A DNA stretch of 29,488 bases from Chitinophagaceae bacterium UBA3961. GTDB lineage: Bacteria > Bacteroidota > Bacteroidia > Chitinophagales > Chitinophagaceae. The notes beneath the pieces were generated by a model, which worked only from the letters and a program-made list of their open reading frames with translations, had not been told where the DNA came from and did not search any database. Below are positions 1 to 7,548 of the stretch, in pieces. Position 1 is the stretch's first letter. Every line of letters begins with the position of its first letter. The stretch spans positions 1 to 29,488 of the forward strand of contig DGDD01000092.1 in assembly GCA_002385265.1 (NCBI GenBank), written 5' to 3'. Both the position numbers and the translations under genes were made by a program.

Positions 1-9
1 GATTTCCAT
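1..9 (-). CDS. Start of a truncated gene leaving the left edge
   Basis: Only three codons are present on the minus strand (ATG GAA ATC, reading 9 to 1), so the product cannot be named. The case for a real start rests on the sequence before it. A perfect Bacteroidota -7 element (TATTTTTG, minus strand, 21 to 14) lies exactly 4 nt before the ATG, the same spacing as in two other genes of this window. The gene would be divergent from the DUF1573 pair. Confidence 0.4.
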
Positions 10-13
10 GGCG

Positions 14-21
14 CAAAAATA
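14..21 (-). promoter_or_regulatory. Bacteroidota-type -7 element, leaderless layout
   Basis: On the minus strand this reads TATTTTTG, matching TAnnTTTG. It is separated from the ATG at position 9 by only CGCC. Transcription would begin at or very near the start codon. No clean TTTG is seen at the usual -33 distance. Confidence 0.45.
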
Positions 22-79
22 AGAAACTAACACTCATTTGTTGCCACTGTTAAAAAAATGTCAACTGGCCTAAAAATTG

Positions 80-111
80 TTGGCTTTTGATGATCCAAAT
101 TGGTATTTTTG
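80..111 (+). promoter_or_regulatory. Promoter of the DUF1573 operon
   Basis: TATTTTTG at 104-111 fits the Bacteroidota -7 element (TAnnTTTG). A TTG at 80-82 lies 21 nt upstream, within the range accepted for the -33 element. The leader from here to the ATG at 196 is about 80 nt and carries a 9-bp stem-loop. Confidence 0.5.
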
Positions 112-119
112 GATAAAGC

Positions 120-164
120 CGCTTATTTTTCAGCAATATATACTAAAGGTCTCAGAAATAAGCG
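120..164 (+). repeat. Inverted repeat (stem-loop) in the DUF1573 leader
   Basis: CGCTTATTT (120-128) and AAATAAGCG (156-164) are perfect 9-bp complementary arms with a 27-nt spacer. The structure lies between the promoter and the start codon, so it would be in the mRNA leader. There is no T-run after it, so it is not a standard intrinsic terminator. It could be a protein binding site or an RNA structure; the function is unknown. Confidence 0.5.
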
Positions 165-195
165 TTTAAGGGATTTAAAATTCATTAAGAAAAAC

Positions 196-636
196 ATGAA
201 AAAACTCCTCGTCGTTCTAGTACTCTTTTCAGGTTTGGCAGCAAAATCTCAAACAGGGGTTGCAACCAACCAAAAGGAGATCATCGTCGTAAAAGAAATG
301 ACTTTTGATTTTGGAAAGATTCAACAAGGGCGACCTGTGACGCATTTTTTCGAGATCACTAATAATGGAACCGAGCCATTGGTATTAGAAAATGTGGTAG
401 CGAGTTGTGGATGTACCACTCCGGAATGGAACAAAGCGCCCATTTTACCGGGAGCGAGTACAAAGATCAAAGTGGGATATAATGCCGCGGCGGAAGGTCC
501 ATTCGATAAAACAGTGACGATCATTTACAATGGCGGGATGTCGAAGGTATTGAATATCAAAGGGCTGGTGTACAAAGCGCCGCCTTCATCAGCTCCGGCA
601 AACACCGTTGTAGCATCCATTAAAACAGGCAATTAA
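196..636 (+). CDS. Secreted DUF1573 domain protein (first of a tandem pair)
   Basis: A 146-residue protein of the DUF1573 family, an Ig-like (ASH/MSP-type) domain common in exported Bacteroidota proteins and without a settled biochemical role. Residues 1-18 form a signal peptide (MKKLLVVLVLFSGLAAKSQ). The domain spans about 32-124, with the family hallmarks TFDFGKI near 36-42, a TNNGTEPL turn, and the ASCGCTTPEW motif with Cys71 and Cys73. The tail (127-146) is Ser/Ala/Pro-rich and looks disordered. An in-frame start at 100 would add 32 residues before the signal peptide and would begin inside the promoter region, so the ATG at 196 in an A-rich context is chosen. The next gene is a paralogue 25 nt downstream, so the two are probably co-transcribed up to the terminator at 1080-1104. 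Confidence 0.88.
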   Translation: MKKLLVVLVLFSGLAAKSQTGVATNQKEIIVVKEMTFDFGKIQQGRPVTHFFEITNNGTEPLVLENVVASCGCTTPEWNKAPILPGASTKIKVGYNAAAEGPFDKTVTIIYNGGMSKVLNIKGLVYKAPPSSAPANTVVASIKTGN

Positions 637-661
637 TTTTAAAAACATAAATTAAGAATAG

Positions 662-1048
662 ATGAAACCAGTTGTTCTCTTTTTAGCCGCGATCTTTTTT
701 GTAGGATCATTGAGCGCTCAAAATGCGAAGAAAAGTGATGAAGTAGTTAAGTTCAAAGAACTGACATACGATTTCGGTAAAATTAAAAGAGGTGTTCCGG
801 TGACCCACGAATTTACGTTCGCGAATATTGGAACCACTCCCTTGATCATCGAAACAGCCAATGCTTCTTGCGGATGTACCACTCCAACCTGGCCTAAAGC
901 GCCGGTTATGAAGGGTAAATCTGATAAAATCATTGCAGGTTTTAATGCAGCTTCTCCCGGCCCTTTCAACAAAAGCATTTATGTGAAAATTGCCGGTGTA
1001 GATACACCAGTGGAGTTGAAGATCACCGGAGAGGTGGTAGCAGAGTAA
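662..1048 (+). CDS. Secreted DUF1573 domain protein (second of a tandem pair)
   Basis: A 128-residue paralogue of the upstream gene. It has a signal peptide (residues 1-20, ending SLSAQ) and one DUF1573 domain covering nearly all the rest. The hallmarks are TYDFGKIKRG at about 35-44 and ASCGCTTPTW with Cys70 and Cys72, in the same order and spacing as in its neighbour. The C-terminus stops right at the end of the domain and lacks the disordered tail of the first copy. The two Cys in a CxC pair might bind metal or form a disulphide in the periplasm; that is inference. The two copies most simply arose by local duplication followed by clear divergence. Confidence 0.88.
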   Translation: MKPVVLFLAAIFFVGSLSAQNAKKSDEVVKFKELTYDFGKIKRGVPVTHEFTFANIGTTPLIIETANASCGCTTPTWPKAPVMKGKSDKIIAGFNAASPGPFNKSIYVKIAGVDTPVELKITGEVVAE

Positions 1049-1079
1049 TTAATAATTAAGCAATTAATGATTAATAATG

Positions 1080-1104
1080 GGGATTCTTACGAATCCCTTT
1101 TTTT
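1080..1104 (+). terminator. Intrinsic terminator of the DUF1573 operon
   Basis: A perfect 7-bp stem GGGATTC / GAATCCC with loop TTAC (1080-1097) is followed by seven T residues (1098-1104). It sits 32 nt after the stop of the second DUF1573 gene. Confidence 0.9.
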
Positions 1105-1382
1105 ATTGAGTGAGTTTTGCGCAGCTTCGCTGCTTGGAAACGCAAAGGTTAAAGAAGAGGGAGAAGTTACTCAAAGAGCGTGTAGCAAACTTCTTCGTCC
1201 TTCTTTTGACCACAGAATACACAAATTAGTACGGATTTACACAGATTAGCCTCCGCTATTCAATCAACCTGACCGCGATCAGGATTTACAGGATTATTAA
1301 TTATTATTCTGCGTCTTCCTGTTCTTTATCATCCTTCTTTCCTTGTATTTCCTCGTTACTCTCATCCTACCTCCTAAATATA

Positions 1383-1429
1383 ACCGCAGCGGCGCAGCGA
1401 ACGCGGCGATTACGCAGCGCTGGCAGTCT
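1383..1429 (+). repeat. GC-rich repeat module, copy 1 of 4
   Basis: Begins ACCGCAGCGGCGCAGCGA and continues with two further CGCAGCG/CGCGGCG-like units, ending near GCTGGCAGTCT. The other copies are at 19973, 27069 and 27665, all in the same orientation. After the module, copies 1 and 2 also share CTTCCCGCAACGGC and a GCCTG phrase. Confidence 0.8.
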
Positions 1430-1676
1430 CACTGTATTTCGTCCCTTCCCGCAACGGCCTAGCCTGCGGGACTGCTTTGGCTGCGCAAAACTAGCCTCCT
1501 TCCTATATTCCCCCGCACCTCCCCCTCTTTTTTTCTGTCTTTCCTCGTTCCTCGTCTCCTCGCATCCTCGCTCCTGTATTCCGCTGTTCAATTATTAATT
1601 ATTACTTATTAATTCTTAATTCTCAATTATCCTTGTATCTTCCTACAAAGTAAAATCTTAACCAAACAAACACACA

Positions 1677-1707
1677 GAAACAGTGTGGCTAACAGGCCGG
1701 CTGTTTC
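1677..1707 (+). repeat. Hairpin upstream of the 1746 gene
   Basis: GAAACAG (1677-1683) pairs with CTGTTTC (1701-1707) and GGC (1687-1689) with GCC (1696-1698). An alternative pairing, CACAC (1671-1675) with GTGTG (1683-1687), would exclude the first. It is 38 nt before the ATG at 1746. Confidence 0.45.
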
Positions 1708-1745
1708 ATTATTAATTATTAATTATTAATTGTTAATTCCCCTCC

Positions 1746-2795
1746 ATGAGCATCGTCTTCGGTTGGAATAATTTCCACATCAAAACCTACACACCAAAAG
1801 AGCTGAATCTAACAACAGCAGATACTTCAGAATACAGAGTAGAAGTGCGCCAATCGTATTTCCATTTGTTTTGGATTCCGTTTTTTGGATTGGGAAAGAA
1901 ATGGGCCATTCGTAAAGAGGGTAAATTGTATGAAGTGCCATCGGCGATGATGGAAACCATCCGGCGACAGAACATTCCCGTAAAAACACCTTGGTATACT
2001 TTTGCCGGCCCCTTGCTCATTATAGTTGGTTTGGCAGTATGGGGATTGTATGAAAAAGTGGATCAATACAATGAGAATTCAAATGAAGAAGCGAGAATCA
2101 ATCAGCGCGCGAAAATACTAGACAGTTTGCTCGAACATGCTACAGACAAACATGTCATAACTTTTGTAGGTGTTGATGGACCGAATTACGGGAAGGTGTT
2201 TCACTTAAAAGTAGAAGCGAACAGCAAAGACAGCATCAGAGCATTGCTGGTTACTACAGGTAAATCGCAATTTGAAGCAACACCTGCAGTGGTTGAAGAC
2301 TATCTTTCTAAATACCGGGATAATTTAATTGAAGAATCTTACTCAAAGGCCTATCTCAAATCGGGTATTCCAAAAACCCGAGCTGAAGATTTTGGTCCGG
2401 CCCGTGTTGCCATTCAATTAATGAAAGAAGATACGGGTCACTACCAACTGAAAAACATTGAGCGCTATTTCGGTCCAATTGTGCACGATCGCGGTACCGG
2501 TGGTTATGGTGGAAATGCCATCAGCATGGAATTCAGCAATCAAGGTTGGCCATCTCAGATCATTGCACTGGAAACGGTTAAAGGCAACTTGACATGGGAA
2601 ACGCCCTTACCCCTCGAATTCCCGCAGGCAAACAGTTTGGGCAATCCCGGTGCATACCTCAGAGCCAGCGGTTACACCTACGGATCACCGTATACTTTCA
2701 AGATGACCGTTCAAGACAGTTCGGGAAAGAAATATGTGTATTTGGTGGAGGGAGTGAATTTGGAAAAGAGTGTGAAGTTGGTGGAGGAGAAGTAG
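1746..2795 (+). CDS. Uncharacterised single-pass membrane protein
   Basis: I do not recognise this 349-residue protein. The N-terminal part (1-80) has no signal peptide and contains a hydrophobic aromatic stretch (SYFHLFWIPFFGLGKKW, about 37-53) like one seen in small zinc-ribbon/envelope proteins, but no Cys pairs are present. One clear transmembrane helix lies at about 83-102 (WYTFAGPLLIIVGLAVWGLYE). The remaining 245 residues start with a charged helix and continue as a soluble mixed domain rich in Gly/Tyr, including HDRGTGGYGGNAISMEF. By the positive-inside rule the N-terminus (KK, RK, RR before the helix) is probably cytoplasmic and the large domain periplasmic. It stands alone between repeat-rich gaps, with an AT-rich module ending 7 nt before the ATG. 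Codon use looks like that of its neighbours. Confidence 0.75.
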   Translation: MSIVFGWNNFHIKTYTPKELNLTTADTSEYRVEVRQSYFHLFWIPFFGLGKKWAIRKEGKLYEVPSAMMETIRRQNIPVKTPWYTFAGPLLIIVGLAVWGLYEKVDQYNENSNEEARINQRAKILDSLLEHATDKHVITFVGVDGPNYGKVFHLKVEANSKDSIRALLVTTGKSQFEATPAVVEDYLSKYRDNLIEESYSKAYLKSGIPKTRAEDFGPARVAIQLMKEDTGHYQLKNIERYFGPIVHDRGTGGYGGNAISMEFSNQGWPSQIIALETVKGNLTWETPLPLEFPQANSLGNPGAYLRASGYTYGSPYTFKMTVQDSSGKKYVYLVEGVNLEKSVKLVEEK

Positions 2796-2797
2796 TT

Positions 2798-2839
2798 GTT
2801 AGGCTTTAGGTGTTAGGCTTTGGGTGTTAGGCATTAATC
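2798..2839 (+). repeat. 14-bp tandem repeat, about 2.5 copies
   Basis: GTTAGGCTTTAGGT (2798-2811), GTTAGGCTTTGGGT (2812-2825) and a decayed third copy starting GTTAGGC (2826-2839). It begins 2 nt after the stop codon of the upstream gene. No coding potential. Confidence 0.75.
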
Positions 2840-3017
2840 CCACCAATCATTCTATTCCTAGCATTGACGATTTTTAGTTTTTTAGTGATTTAGTTCTTAA
2901 GTTGGCACTGAATTCACTTCAACGCAATAGACGTAATCCTACAACTAATCCCACCAATCATTCTAATCCTAGCAAAAAATCAATCCTGTAAATCATTAAA
3001 TCCTGAAAATCCTGATG

Positions 3018-3047
3018 AAAAAGCCCTTCCGGTGAACCGGAAGGGCT
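3018..3047 (-). terminator. Intrinsic terminator after ftsZ
   Basis: An 11-bp perfect stem, AGCCCTTCCGG / CCGGAAGGGCT with a 4-nt loop, occupies 3022-3047. On the minus strand it runs into a run of T (3022 down to 3018). It lies 62 nt after the ftsZ stop and is the only strong terminator seen after the dcw cluster, so it probably ends the whole unit. Confidence 0.9.
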
Positions 3048-3109
3048 AACAACTAAAAACAACAATCGTTGCGTTAATTCAAGTTTGCTTCGATTGGTAC
3101 GGTACAGAA

Positions 3110-5032
3110 TTAATCAGGTTTTTTACCGTCAAGGAAAGTATTGAGGGTAGAAAGTCTGGTATTATCGTCATCGTCTTTTCTCACTTCATATTTACTGTAG
3201 AAGTTTTCGACGTTGGAAACGGTGTTGTACAATTCCAAATTGCGGCGGATGTATGCCGGCACTGTTTCAAACTCATTGTTAGGGTCGGTGCTGTTTACGT
3301 TAAAACTCAGATTACGTAATTTCTGAATTCGTTGCGCAGCCCGACGTTTTTGTTCCTCTACCTCGTCCTGCATCGCAGGTTCCTCTGTAGAAGCGTCCTT
3401 AACAACTTGCGAGATTTGATGGGCCCGAGGCTCATCCGCCGCTGGAATATTTTCCTTGAATACTAGTTGCAGCTCATCGGAAGGTTCTTCTTCTTGGAGC
3501 GGCGCAACCGGTTTGTTCAAGTTCGGTTCATTCACAGGGGTTTCATTCTTGGATTCAATTGTTTTCGGTTCGGCATAGATATTAGTAGGCTTGGCCAAGA
3601 ATCCTCCACGCGCTGCAGACGCCGGAAGAGTATTTTTAACCGCTTCAGGCTCGTTTGTTGCTTCAGATTGCATCATTGGTTGTTTGAACTCACCCGATAC
3701 CTCAGGCAAATTCAATACCCATGATTCTTTCTGCTCAACAATTGTGCTTTCTTCAATGGCGGGTTCTTCTGTAATTTGACTAACTGTAAAGAATACCTTA
3801 TTTTCTTCAATTGGTGTTTCTTCAATCAATTGTGGTTGCAAATACTCCGGCAACTCCTCTTCTACTACTTCGTCTACTACAACCTCTGCTACTTCCTCAA
3901 CAGGTGCTTCCACTACTTCTTCTTGCTTTGCCTCTACTACCGCAACAGGCTCTTGCTTTTGAACAGGAATCACCACAGGCGCTTCCACCTTTGTTTCCAA
4001 CGTCATCACGATCTTCTCATCCACTTTTGGAACTTCTTTCTTCACTTCTGCTTTTCCAAATGGATCTTTGTATTCAAAACCGGTTGCAATTAAAGTGATA
4101 CCAATGTTTTCCCCAAGGTTGTTATCATAACCCATACCCAAGATCACATCAGTTCCTTCACCGGCACGGCTCAACAAATAATTCTGAATGGTTTCTACTT
4201 CATCCATTGTGAATTCATGATCACCTTCAGCACTGTTGATATTGATCAAAATCCATTTTGCACCGCGGATATCGTTATCATTCAACAATGGAGAGTTCAT
4301 GGCTTCTTCAATTGCCAATTGTGCACGGTTCTCACCTTTTGCACTGGCACTACCCAAAATAGCCACACCACCGTTTCTCATAACAGTGCATACATCGGCA
4401 AAGTCAACGTTGATTTGACCGGTGCTGTTGATCACATCTGTGATACATTTTGCGGCAGTAGCCAACACGTTATCAGCTTTACCAAACGCTTCTTTCATTT
4501 TGAGGTTACCAAACTGATGACGCAATTTATCGTTACTGATCACCAACAAGGTATCTACATATTGCTTCAAGGTGCGAATGCCTTCTTCTGCTTGTAATTG
4601 ACGTTTCTTTCCTTCATAGGAGAACGGAGTGGTAACAATCCCTACCGTAAGAATTCCCAAATCTTTACAGATCTTAGAAATGATAGGAGCACCACCTGTT
4701 CCGGTACCACCACCCATTCCGGCAGTGATAAAGGCCATCTTCGTGTTTACTTCCAAAATGCGACGGATCTCTTCCAAACTTTCTTCGGTAGCCTGGCGAC
4801 CAATTTCTGGATTGGCACCTGCACCCAACCCTTGTGTAAGGTGTGGACCGAGTTGCACTTTATTGGGCACATTACTGGTTGCAATAGCCTGAGCATCGGT
4901 ATTGCAAATAATAAAGTTGACGCCTTCAATGTTCTGACTGTACATGTAGTTAACAGCGTTGCTTCCGCCGCCACCTACACCAATCACTTTTATGATAGAG
5001 GATTTTTCTTTGGGCAAATCAAAATGGATCAT
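3110..5032 (-). CDS. ftsZ: Cell division GTPase FtsZ
   Basis: Tubulin-like GTPase that polymerises into the Z ring and recruits the divisome. The core (about 12-320) shows GGGGSN at 20-25, the tubulin signature GMGGGTGTGGAP at 105-116 and the T7-loop catalytic motif NVDFAD at 208-213. At 640 residues it is far longer than the usual 350-400. The extra length is an acidic, Val/Glu/Pro-rich linker (about 325-575). The likely C-terminal peptide that binds FtsA follows at about 588-601 (FETVPAYIRRNLEL), and then an unusual tail of about 39 residues with a DDDD run. The start is taken at the ATG at 5032 (MIHFDLPKEK) instead of a TTG 9 nt upstream. It is the last gene of the dcw cluster, 58 nt after ftsA. 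Confidence 0.97.
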   Translation of the reverse strand: MIHFDLPKEKSSIIKVIGVGGGGSNAVNYMYSQNIEGVNFIICNTDAQAIATSNVPNKVQLGPHLTQGLGAGANPEIGRQATEESLEEIRRILEVNTKMAFITAGMGGGTGTGGAPIISKICKDLGILTVGIVTTPFSYEGKKRQLQAEEGIRTLKQYVDTLLVISNDKLRHQFGNLKMKEAFGKADNVLATAAKCITDVINSTGQINVDFADVCTVMRNGGVAILGSASAKGENRAQLAIEEAMNSPLLNDNDIRGAKWILININSAEGDHEFTMDEVETIQNYLLSRAGEGTDVILGMGYDNNLGENIGITLIATGFEYKDPFGKAEVKKEVPKVDEKIVMTLETKVEAPVVIPVQKQEPVAVVEAKQEEVVEAPVEEVAEVVVDEVVEEELPEYLQPQLIEETPIEENKVFFTVSQITEEPAIEESTIVEQKESWVLNLPEVSGEFKQPMMQSEATNEPEAVKNTLPASAARGGFLAKPTNIYAEPKTIESKNETPVNEPNLNKPVAPLQEEEPSDELQLVFKENIPAADEPRAHQISQVVKDASTEEPAMQDEVEEQKRRAAQRIQKLRNLSFNVNSTDPNNEFETVPAYIRRNLELYNTVSNVENFYSKYEVRKDDDDNTRLSTLNTFLDGKKPD

Positions 5033-5090
5033 AGTCTTCAATTTCTGATTCCGTTGAATCGGTTAAAATTTAATGGTTAGTATAGGGCTA

Positions 5091-6470
5091 TTACAGTGCT
5101 TTGTCTTCTTCTTCGTTGAACAGTTCAATTAAACTGTGTTTGAATTTGCCCCAGAAATCTCTCATGCCTTTGCGTTCTTTCATGGCCTTTTCATTTACAG
5201 CTTCTGTTGTTTCCACTTCGGTTTCAACCTCCGCTTCATCTTGCAACAAGCTACTAGGAACAGCCACTTTCTTATACGATGTTTCGAATTGTTTGCGGTT
5301 GTGTTCGTAATCGTCGTAACCTTTCAAGATCAATCCCAAACAAGTTGCATACATTGGTTTTGCCAACTCGTCGATATGACCTGCAGCCAAATGCTCGGTA
5401 GGATATCCGATGCGCGCATTCAAACCGGTTACATATTCTGTTAATTGAATCAAGTGCTTCAATTGAGAACCACCACCGGTCAACACCACACCACCATTCA
5501 ACATTCTGTTATCCAATCCCACTTGTTTCAAATGGTAGGTAACAAAATCCATGATCTCACTCATACGAGCTTGAATGATATTGGCCAGGTTTTTTACACT
5601 GATTTCTTTTGCAGGCATTCCTCTCAAACCGGGAATAGTGATGTAGGCATTCGCTTTTGCTTCATTTGCCAACGCACTTCCGAACTGAACTTTCATTTGC
5701 TCCGCCTGTGTTTTCAACACACCCAATCCTGTTTTGATATCATTGGTAATGTTCTCACCACCAAAAGGAATTACAGCCGTATGCTTCAAAATACCTTCGT
5801 AGAATACAGCAAGGTCAGTAGTGCCACCACCGATGTCTACAATGGCAACACCTGCTTCTAAATCTTCTTGCCCCATAACTGCAGCAGCAGAAGCCAAAGG
5901 TTGCAATACGAGGTCTTTTGTTCTCAGACCACTTTTCTCAACTGCACGATTGATGTTACGAATGGCGTTTTTGTCACCAGTAATGATGTGGAAATTTGCA
6001 CCAATTTTTACACCACCGTATCCAATAGGGTTGGGAATGTTCTGGAAATTATCAACAGTGAATTCTTGAGGAATTACATCGATGATTTGATCTCCGGCAG
6101 GAATATATGTTTTGTACTGATCATTGATCAACTGATCAATTTCACGTTGTGTGATTTCGTCGTTTGTGTCTTGGCGCACCATGTCTCCTCTTGTTTGAAG
6201 ACTCTTGATATGGTGACCTGCAATACCTACATACACTTCGCCGATCTCTAAATCAGGGTTAGAAGCGTAGCAGTTTTCCAACGCCATTTGAATGGCCTTG
6301 ATGGTTTCGTCAATGTTCAACACTTGCCCGTGTTTCACACCATTGCTATTGGCTCTACCAAAGCCAATGATCTCTAGTTTGCCGTACTCGTTCTTACGAC
6401 CGGCAATGGCAGCAATTTTGGTTGTACCGATGTCTAAACCTACAATAATAGGTTGTTGCTCGTTGTTCAT
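5091..6470 (-). CDS. ftsA: Cell division protein FtsA
   Basis: Actin-fold ATPase that tethers FtsZ to the membrane. The 459 residues show the phosphate-1 motif GLDIGTTKIA at 11-20, the phosphate-2 type motif VAIVDIGGGTTDLAVF in the middle, and the adenosine motif VVLTGGGSQLKHL. The FtsA-specific 1C (SHS2) domain follows the first motif. The C-terminal end (KGMRDFWGKFKHSLIELFNEE) is a good amphipathic membrane-targeting helix, preceded by a Glu/Val/Thr-rich linker. Length is slightly above the E. coli form (420). A 175-nt gap separates it from ftsQ. The leader has a run of AAC triplets just before the start and a small hairpin (CTTCAC/GTGAAG, 6543-6562), so separate control of ftsA-ftsZ is possible. 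Confidence 0.97.
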   Translation of the reverse strand: MNNEQQPIIVGLDIGTTKIAAIAGRKNEYGKLEIIGFGRANSNGVKHGQVLNIDETIKAIQMALENCYASNPDLEIGEVYVGIAGHHIKSLQTRGDMVRQDTNDEITQREIDQLINDQYKTYIPAGDQIIDVIPQEFTVDNFQNIPNPIGYGGVKIGANFHIITGDKNAIRNINRAVEKSGLRTKDLVLQPLASAAAVMGQEDLEAGVAIVDIGGGTTDLAVFYEGILKHTAVIPFGGENITNDIKTGLGVLKTQAEQMKVQFGSALANEAKANAYITIPGLRGMPAKEISVKNLANIIQARMSEIMDFVTYHLKQVGLDNRMLNGGVVLTGGGSQLKHLIQLTEYVTGLNARIGYPTEHLAAGHIDELAKPMYATCLGLILKGYDDYEHNRKQFETSYKKVAVPSSLLQDEAEVETEVETTEAVNEKAMKERKGMRDFWGKFKHSLIELFNEEEDKAL

Positions 6471-6645
6471 AGATTATCCGTTTTTAGTTGTTGTTGTTGT
6501 TAGTAAATACTTGTACCGTTGTTTTCTTTAGTGTTCCGGATGCTTCACTTCATAGGGTGAAGGGTCTTTCATTGGTTGAACTTTACAGGATTTTCATTCT
6601 TTTTTGGGCTCAGCTGAAACGAATTATCATGGGTTTTTCAGTTGA

Positions 6646-7548
6646 CTAATTTTGTTGAACAGGAACTGCTTGGGTGCTATCGGCACTGATCATGCGTTCG
6701 TGTTCCAGTTGCACATCGCGAATCAATTGCTCTACATTTCGTATTGCTTGAATTGAATCGGCTTTACTAGCCGCACTTGCGGTTTTCACTCCTACTACTT
6801 GTCCCAAGTATTGAACTTTCACACGTTCGTAATAGTTCAATCCGGTTTTGGTGAGCACTTGAGTATAAAACTGCCAGAGGCGGTTGAATTTTGAATCAAC
6901 ATCAGAACCATCTCCCAATTCAATGACATGATTGCCGAGTGTAGGAATCAGTTCAAATTCATGAGCGCTGTTGATGTCGATCTGCGCTACTTGCGCAGCC
7001 CAAAATGGATGCTTTTCGAGATAACCGGTAATTTGTTTCATACCGTTCAATACCAAGCTATCTGAAGCGGTCCATTTATTTTTTTCTCCGGGAAAACCTG
7101 TGAACACAGGTAGCTTCACCGGAAACTTTTCTCCAATAGGGAGTTTTGTCAAAGAGCTGTCGATAAAGAAACTATTGCCCAAGCCAGTAAACACTCGTGC
7201 AATGGGTTGACGTTCCACAATGCGCACTTGTAATTTTTGACTGTTATCGAAGAAGAGATCTGCCTTCGCAATCCAAACATTCTTCTTTAAAAGTTCTTCA
7301 ATTGCCTTTAGGTCGAATTGATCCATGGGCTTACCGGTTACGGTACCTTTCGACAATACCACTTTTGATATCATCGCTTTATCTACAAAGAGCTGTTGAT
7401 CATCGCCATTGATCTGAATTTCGAATCCACTGCAGGTTTTCTGTTGTTTCCCTTTTACAGCTGCTACTAACAACACTATTACTCCTGCACTTATGATCAG
7501 CCAAAAACCAATCACCAAAATCTTCCTTATTTTCTTCGATAGTGCCAT
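6646..7548 (-). CDS. ftsQ: Cell division protein FtsQ
   Basis: Bitopic divisome protein that links cytoplasmic and periplasmic division proteins. The 300 residues have a short cationic cytoplasmic tail, one membrane helix (about 10-31), and a periplasmic part with the POTRA-like segment (about 40-110) followed by the beta domain (containing VRIVERQPIARVF and FFIDSSLTKLP). Sequence similarity to proteobacterial FtsQ is low, as usual for this phylum; position between murC and ftsA and topology support the call. Its ATG overlaps the murC stop by one base (TGATG), which suggests translational coupling. The C-terminal region after about 245 is Ala/Ser-rich with predicted helix. Confidence 0.9.
   Translation of the reverse strand: MALSKKIRKILVIGFWLIISAGVIVLLVAAVKGKQQKTCSGFEIQINGDDQQLFVDKAMISKVVLSKGTVTGKPMDQFDLKAIEELLKKNVWIAKADLFFDNSQKLQVRIVERQPIARVFTGLGNSFFIDSSLTKLPIGEKFPVKLPVFTGFPGEKNKWTASDSLVLNGMKQITGYLEKHPFWAAQVAQIDINSAHEFELIPTLGNHVIELGDGSDVDSKFNRLWQFYTQVLTKTGLNYYERVKVQYLGQVVGVKTASAASKADSIQAIRNVEQLIRDVQLEHERMISADSTQAVPVQQN

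Larger units (their letters stand above)
1105..1745 (+). other. Gene-free, repeat-rich gap (block A)
   Basis: No credible gene. It is a string of dispersed-repeat-like pieces. At about 1208-1250 there is a CACAGAATACACAAATTAG / ACGGATTTACACAGATTAG phrase. At 1275-1296 there is an ATCAGGATTTACAGGATTA phrase, which recurs inverted near 2979-3014. C/T-rich tracts lie at about 1313-1375 and 1497-1585. The GC-rich module is at 1383-1429, and AT-rich modules are at 1590-1626 and 1708-1738. At 1677-1707 a hairpin can form: GAAACAG/CTGTTTC plus inner GGC/GCC. No TAnnTTTG promoter was found before the next gene. Confidence 0.7.
2796..3109. other. Gene-free gap between convergent units
   Basis: Holds the 14-bp tandem repeat and a 29-nt direct repeat pair, TAATCCCACCAATCATTCTA and so on (2835-2863 and 2946-2974, 28 of 29 identical). 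It also holds an AATCCTG-type repeat at about 2979-3014 that matches, inverted, a phrase near 1275, and the ftsZ terminator. No gene is visible. Confidence 0.7.

Noticed and set aside
1067..1249. A 60-codon open frame after the DUF1573 pair
   Set aside because: It starts before the terminator hairpin, reads through it, and ends in a dispersed-repeat phrase; no supporting feature.
3776..4098. Leu/Phe-rich open frames on the plus strand inside ftsZ
   Set aside because: They are the antisense of the Glu/Val-rich FtsZ linker; their composition follows from GAA/GTT-type codons read backwards, and no motif is visible.
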